Below are positions 61,231-64,000 of a DNA stretch of 64,000 bases, piece by piece. A model generated the notes under the pieces. The model saw only the letters and a program-made list of their open reading frames with translations. It ran no database searches and had not been told where the DNA came from. The position numbers and the translations under genes are program-made. Source of the DNA: Halobellus litoreus (GTDB lineage: Archaea; Halobacteriota; Halobacteria; Halobacteriales; Haloferacaceae); assembly GCF_024464595.1 (NCBI RefSeq), contig NZ_JANHAW010000003.1, positions 310,001 to 374,000 on the forward strand, read 5' to 3'. Position 1 is the first letter of the stretch. Each line of letters starts with the position of its first letter.

Positions 61231-61920
61231 TCAGCTCTCGCCGCGCTCTCTGAACCAGAGGAACGCACCGAACAGACCCGGCGAGGCGAGCGCAGCCGCG
61301 AAGACGCCGCCGAGGGCGAGCCCCCCGAGATTTCGCGCGCCGGAGTCTCCGAACGGGGCGGCCACGTCCGCGTTGCCTCCGCCATCGCCACTCCCGCCGC
61401 TTCCACCGCCCGCGGCGACCACGACGGCTCCCTTCATTCCCATCGTCTCGTGGGGGACGCACGAGTACGTGTAGGTGCCCGCGCTCTCGAACGTGTGTTC
61501 GAACGTGTGTCCGGAGGAGTCGACGAGGTCGGACTCGAAGTCGCCCTCGGTGTCGACGACGTTGTGAGAGCCGCCCTTGCCGGTCCACTCCCAGGTGACC
61601 GTCGTCCCCGGCGAGACCCTAATCGCCGCGGGGCCGAAGCCGAACGCGCCCTGGTTAGCCTCGACCCCGACTTCGACGGTCACCGCGTCGCTGCCGGTCC
61701 GGTCGACGACGCCGTCGTAGTTCGAGGTGTTCTCCAGCCACGAGTCGACGCCGCTCCCCGACGACTGTGCCCGGACGCCCGAGGCGGCGGTTCCGAGAGT
61801 CGTACCGCCGGCGGCGACGCCCCCGAGCGTTCGGAGTGCGGTTCGGCGCGAGACCTGCCGGTCGTCACGCGGACTATATCGTTCGCCATCGCACCCGGCA
61901 TCTGTGTCCGTAGCGGTCAT
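61231..61920 (-). CDS. Halocyanin (blue copper electron carrier), membrane-anchored
   Basis: A 229-residue protein with a twin-arginine signal (SRRTALRTLGG at residues 24-34). One plastocyanin-like domain follows (about 75-168), with type 1 copper ligands His119 (GGSHNV), Cys154 and His157 (YSCVPHETMGM) and Met162. A Gly/Ser-rich linker and a C-terminal membrane helix (about 200-222) tether it to the outer face. It is a likely electron donor to NirK. The 12-bp box lies 70 nt upstream, reversed, with a weak A-rich TATA between. No lipobox Cys is seen, unlike in many halocyanins. Confidence 0.93.
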   Translation of the reverse strand: MTATDTDAGCDGERYSPRDDRQVSRRTALRTLGGVAAGGTTLGTAASGVRAQSSGSGVDSWLENTSNYDGVVDRTGSDAVTVEVGVEANQGAFGFGPAAIRVSPGTTVTWEWTGKGGSHNVVDTEGDFESDLVDSSGHTFEHTFESAGTYTYSCVPHETMGMKGAVVVAAGGGSGGSGDGGGNADVAAPFGDSGARNLGGLALGGVFAAALASPGLFGAFLWFRERGES

Positions 61921-61947
61921 AGTACATTCGGACGGACGACTCCACCG

Positions 61948-62002
61948 AGGAAAACACGCCCCGGCAGTTCCCGAGGCGCTGCGGAACGACCGAACATATT
62001 CG
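61948..62002. promoter_or_regulatory. Denitrification box 7 between halocyanin and HTH-10 genes
   Basis: CGAACATATTCG (61991-62002) lies 42 nt before the plus-strand regulator start (62045), with CTTTAG (62009-62014) as its TATA. It is 70 nt before the minus-strand halocyanin start, whose weak TATA is GTTTTCC (about 61948-61957). One box thus serves both layouts. Confidence 0.75.
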
Positions 62003-62044
62003 TGCGTACTTTAGTTCCCGCGCTCGAAGAAGGATCTATCAACG

Positions 62045-62686
62045 ATGCCCCGAGCGACGCTCTGTCTGGAGATCCCCGAACAGGTGTGGGTCTCGGCGCT
62101 GTCGAAGCGGTACCCCGACGCGGAGTTCACGGTGCTCGCGGCGATGCCCGCGGACGAGACCGGGGTCGGCCTCGTCGAAATCACCGCCGGCGACATCGAA
62201 CCGATCGTGACCACCATCGATAGCTACGACACCGTCGTCTCCGTGACGATCCTGGAGGCACAGGCCGACCGCGCGCTGGTCCAGTTCGAGACGACGGAAC
62301 CGCTCCTGATCCGCTCGCTGAGCGAAGCGGGGATTCCGCTGGAACTCCCGATAACCATCGTCGACGGTGAGGTGACGCTCGAACTGACCGCGCCCCGGGA
62401 GAAGCTCTCGGAACTGGGCGAACTCTTAGAGCAGTTCGGAATCCCGTTCGACCTGCTGTCGATCACCCAGTCGATCGACACCCAGTCGCTCCTCACCGAC
62501 GAGCAGTACGAACTCCTCGAGACGGCGATCGACCGCGGCTACTACGACACGCCGCGGACCTGCACCCTCACCGAGCTGGCCGACGCCGTCGGCCTCGCGA
62601 AGTCGACCACGAGCGAGAAGCTCCACCGCGCCGAGGGGAAGGTGATAAAGGAGTTCGCCGCGGGCGGGGACGGAGGCCTCGAGTGA
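62045..62686 (+). CDS. HTH-10 (Bat-type) transcriptional regulator
   Basis: A 213-residue protein. The first ~150 residues form a sensory part of alternating strands (ATLCLEIPEQVWVSALSKRYPDAEFTVLAA and later VDGEVTLELTAPREKLSELGELLEQFGI). The C terminus is the HTH-10 domain of haloarchaeal bacterio-opsin activator-like proteins (LTDEQYELLETAIDRGYYDTPRTCTLTELADAVGLAKSTTSEKLHRAE, in two parts). Only two Cys are present, so it is not the Cys-cluster oxygen sensor NarO. The 12-bp box is 42 nt before its ATG, which suggests it is in the regulon and may feed back on it. Confidence 0.9.
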   Translation: MPRATLCLEIPEQVWVSALSKRYPDAEFTVLAAMPADETGVGLVEITAGDIEPIVTTIDSYDTVVSVTILEAQADRALVQFETTEPLLIRSLSEAGIPLELPITIVDGEVTLELTAPREKLSELGELLEQFGIPFDLLSITQSIDTQSLLTDEQYELLETAIDRGYYDTPRTCTLTELADAVGLAKSTTSEKLHRAEGKVIKEFAAGGDGGLE

Positions 62687-62851
62687 GAACGGTGCAACGA
62701 CGAATCGATCGGCGCGCCGACGCCGGTGGCGTTTTTGACACTGCGCAACCGCCCCGAACACCTTCGGCGGGATAGCCAGGATGGCCCGCCGTGTACCGAC
62801 TGTTACGATGACGAGCCGCTTCGAACACGCGCCAGGAGGGAGGAGACGCAG

Positions 62852-63124
62852 ATGAGCGTCACGATGAGTGCCGTCGCGCTGAAGACGATCACCCTCCTCC
62901 TGGGCGGGTCGATCACGTTCTACTCCCTCCGCGCGTATCGGCGTACCGGGTCCTCGGCGCTCCGCGCGCTGACGGTCGGATTCGGGACGGTCACGGTGGG
63001 CGCGCTGGTCGCTGGCGTCGTCGATCAGTTTTCGCCGCTCGATCCGAGCGTCGCGCTCGTCGTCGAGAGCCTGTTCACGACCGTCGGGTTCGCGGTGATT
63101 CTCTACTCGCTGTACGCTGACTGA
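62852..63124 (+). CDS. DUF7521-type three-helix membrane protein
   Basis: A 90-residue protein of three membrane helices (SAVALKTITLLLGGSITFYSL; the central ALTVGFGTVTVGALVAGVV; and SLFTTVGFAVILYSLY). This is the plan of haloarchaeal DUF7521 proteins, which often sit beside a winged-helix regulator gene, as here. GGAGGGAGGAG directly upstream is a strong ribosome binding site. The 165-bp gap after the HTH-10 gene shows no separate promoter, so the two may be co-transcribed. Function unknown. Confidence 0.68.
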   Translation: MSVTMSAVALKTITLLLGGSITFYSLRAYRRTGSSALRALTVGFGTVTVGALVAGVVDQFSPLDPSVALVVESLFTTVGFAVILYSLYAD

Positions 63125-63154
63125 GCCGTCGGATCGTATCTCAGCACGACGATG

Positions 63155-63166
63155 CAAACATATTCG
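63155..63166 (+). promoter_or_regulatory. Denitrification box 8
   Basis: CAAACATATTCG, one mismatch from the consensus, ends 38 nt before the ATG at 63205 of the second DUF2249 gene. The match in distance with boxes 1, 4 and 4b supports this start codon. Confidence 0.7.
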
Positions 63167-63204
63167 GCGAAACGGTTCCCTGACTGGTGATGATAGGTTG
63201 CGGT

Positions 63205-63438
63205 ATGGCAGCCACGACACTCGACCTCAGGGACGTGCCACCGGCGGACCGCCACCCGAAGATCCACGACGCCTTCGAGTCGTTGGAGAGCGGCGAGACC
63301 CTCGAACTCGTCAACGACCACGAACCGAAGCCGCTCTTCTACGAGCTACGGGCGGAGGTTCCGTCGTTCGACGCGGAGGGCTACGAGGTCGAACGGCGGG
63401 GCCCGACCGAGTTCGTCGCCCGCCTGCCGAAGGAGTAG
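63205..63438 (+). CDS. DUF2249 domain protein 2
   Basis: A 77-residue DUF2249 protein (TLDLRDVPPADRHPKIHDAFESLESGETLELVNDHEPKPLFYEL in parts). The HxP-type patch HEPKPL is the usual core of the family. It is shorter than DUF2249 protein 1 and not a close copy. Start codons at 63187 and 63190 are in frame, but ATG 63205 puts the box exactly 38 nt upstream. It ends 9 bp before the SRPBCC-like gene, so the two form an operon. Role in nitrogen-oxide metabolism is inferred from promoter and locus. Confidence 0.87.
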   Translation: MAATTLDLRDVPPADRHPKIHDAFESLESGETLELVNDHEPKPLFYELRAEVPSFDAEGYEVERRGPTEFVARLPKE

Positions 63439-63447
63439 GACGACTCG

Positions 63448-63861
63448 ATGACGAGCGTTTCCGTATCGAGGGTCCTCGACGAGGACGTGGAGGTGGTGCG
63501 AGAGCGGATGCACGACGTCGAGACGTTCCTGCGAGCGGCCGGCTTCGACGAGGTGCGCCGGGACGACTCCCGGGTCGTGATCACGAACGAAGTCGGACCG
63601 GCGACCATCGAACTGACCCTCGAACCGTTCGACGACCCCGACGCCGAACTCGCGTACCGACAGCGGGAAGGGATATTCGAGGAGATGGTCACGACCTACA
63701 CGGTGACGAGTGATCAGGCGTCGACGACCGTCGTGGCAGAAACCGAGTTCTCACTCGACGTCGCCCTGGTCGGTTCGGTCCTGGATTCGACGGTCATCAA
63801 ACGCCAGCGACGACGTGAACTTAACGCGCAACTGGCGTATCTCGGTTCCGGAACCGTCTGA
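63448..63861 (+). CDS. SRPBCC-like (START-fold) protein
   Basis: A 137-residue protein with the order of a polyketide-cyclase/SRPBCC fold: VSVSRVLDEDVEVVRERMHDVETFLRAAGF, antiparallel strands (RVVITNEVGPATIELTLEPF, TTYTVTSDQASTTVVAETEFSLD) and a long C-terminal helix with a basic patch KRQRRREL. Such folds bind hydrophobic ligands or cofactors. It starts 9 bp after the boxed DUF2249 gene and should be co-transcribed with it. Its link to denitrification is by operon only. Confidence 0.75.
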   Translation: MTSVSVSRVLDEDVEVVRERMHDVETFLRAAGFDEVRRDDSRVVITNEVGPATIELTLEPFDDPDAELAYRQREGIFEEMVTTYTVTSDQASTTVVAETEFSLDVALVGSVLDSTVIKRQRRRELNAQLAYLGSGTV

Positions 63862-63897
63862 GTCGACCGACCATCGCGTGAGTGCCGACTCAGACGC

Positions 63898-63978
63898 CCG
63901 AACAGTAGCGTTCGGCTAGATCCTTTACTGTCGATTCGACGAGAAGCTTCACAGGCTGCTATCCGAACGGGTGTTCGG
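63898..63978. promoter_or_regulatory. Two CCGAAC...GTTCGG inverted repeats at the right edge
   Basis: CCGAAC-AGTAGC-GTTCGG (63898-63915) and CCGAAC-GGGT-GTTCGG (63963-63978) are perfect 6-bp inverted repeats with 6- and 4-nt spacers. They lie after the last gene, before the window ends, perhaps in the promoter of the next operon. TCCTTTACTG (63920-63929) between them could be a TATA element. Confidence 0.5.
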
Positions 63979-64000
63979 CCGGACGAAGCACGGTCGGTTC

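Noticed and set aside
62045-62686. NarO as identity of the HTH-10 protein
   Set aside because: The conserved N-terminal four-cysteine motif known for NarO is absent.
49880-63166. Denitrification boxes as ordinary TATA boxes
   Set aside because: Class B promoters have a separate TATA-like element 32-37 nt closer to the gene, and the conserved flanking CGAA/TTCG arms are not part of archaeal TATA or BRE elements.

Overview
This window comes from a halophilic archaeon (class Halobacteria). The genes are GC-rich and code for very acidic proteins. Promoters are archaeal: TATA boxes lie 25-33 nt before start codons and many genes look leaderless. Many families are typical of haloarchaea (DUF5518, DUF5789, DUF7521 and HTH-10 regulators, halocyanin, Tat-exported copper lipoproteins). 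The genus cannot be fixed from the sequence. I saw no rRNA, tRNA, CRISPR array or transposase.

Layout. (1) 1-8.7 kb: a CoA-linked catabolic cluster with acyl-CoA dehydrogenase, class III aminotransferase, enoyl-CoA hydratase, a thiolase-fold protein with its DUF35 partner, an SDR dehydrogenase, an acyl-CoA ligase and an IclR regulator. The thiolase-fold protein has no nucleophilic Cys, so the chain may be cut by a retro-aldol step. (2) 8.8-19.4 kb: a membrane-protein neighbourhood with three CPBP-type intramembrane proteases, a sensor-domain protein, an ABC exporter pair and several hypotheticals. (3) 19.4-34.4 kb: housekeeping genes, including a cyclic-2,3-diphosphoglycerate-synthetase-like protein divergent from carbamate kinase, two histidine kinases, a CBS protein with an HPF-like tail, Hsp20, the overlapping proC-proB-proA operon, msrA, folA and a rhodanese. 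(4) 34.4-47.4 kb: transport and lactate metabolism, with an lctP-type permease and a fused FAD/Fe-S D-lactate dehydrogenase, a divergent regulator whose promoter carries four repeats at 21-22 bp spacing, an Nramp-like protein, two MFS transporters and TrkH.

(5) 47.6-64 kb: a denitrification island. It holds copper nitrite reductase NirK, quinol-type nitric oxide reductase, a two-domain multicopper oxidase, a halocyanin, a heme-copper-oxidase-like membrane protein, two DUF2249 proteins, a radical SAM/SPASM protein, tandem cupins, two regulators and unknown proteins. At least eight copies of a 12-bp element (CGAACATATTCG, nearly palindromic) lie in its promoters. In seven cases the element ends 38-42 nt before the start codon. 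In four others (nirK, norZ, the multicopper oxidase and the halocyanin) it lies 67-80 nt upstream, reversed, about 32-37 nt beyond the TATA-like element. This shared code ties unknown genes to denitrification and is the strongest lead in the window.

Other leads are a perfect inverted repeat around the Hsp20 TATA box, the lactate regulator repeat array, a TATA-driven candidate structured RNA between msrA and folA, a SpoIIM-like gene split by one in-frame TGA, and the Cys-less thiolase/DUF35 pair. All positions and spacings were measured by eye from the sequence. No similarity search was run.
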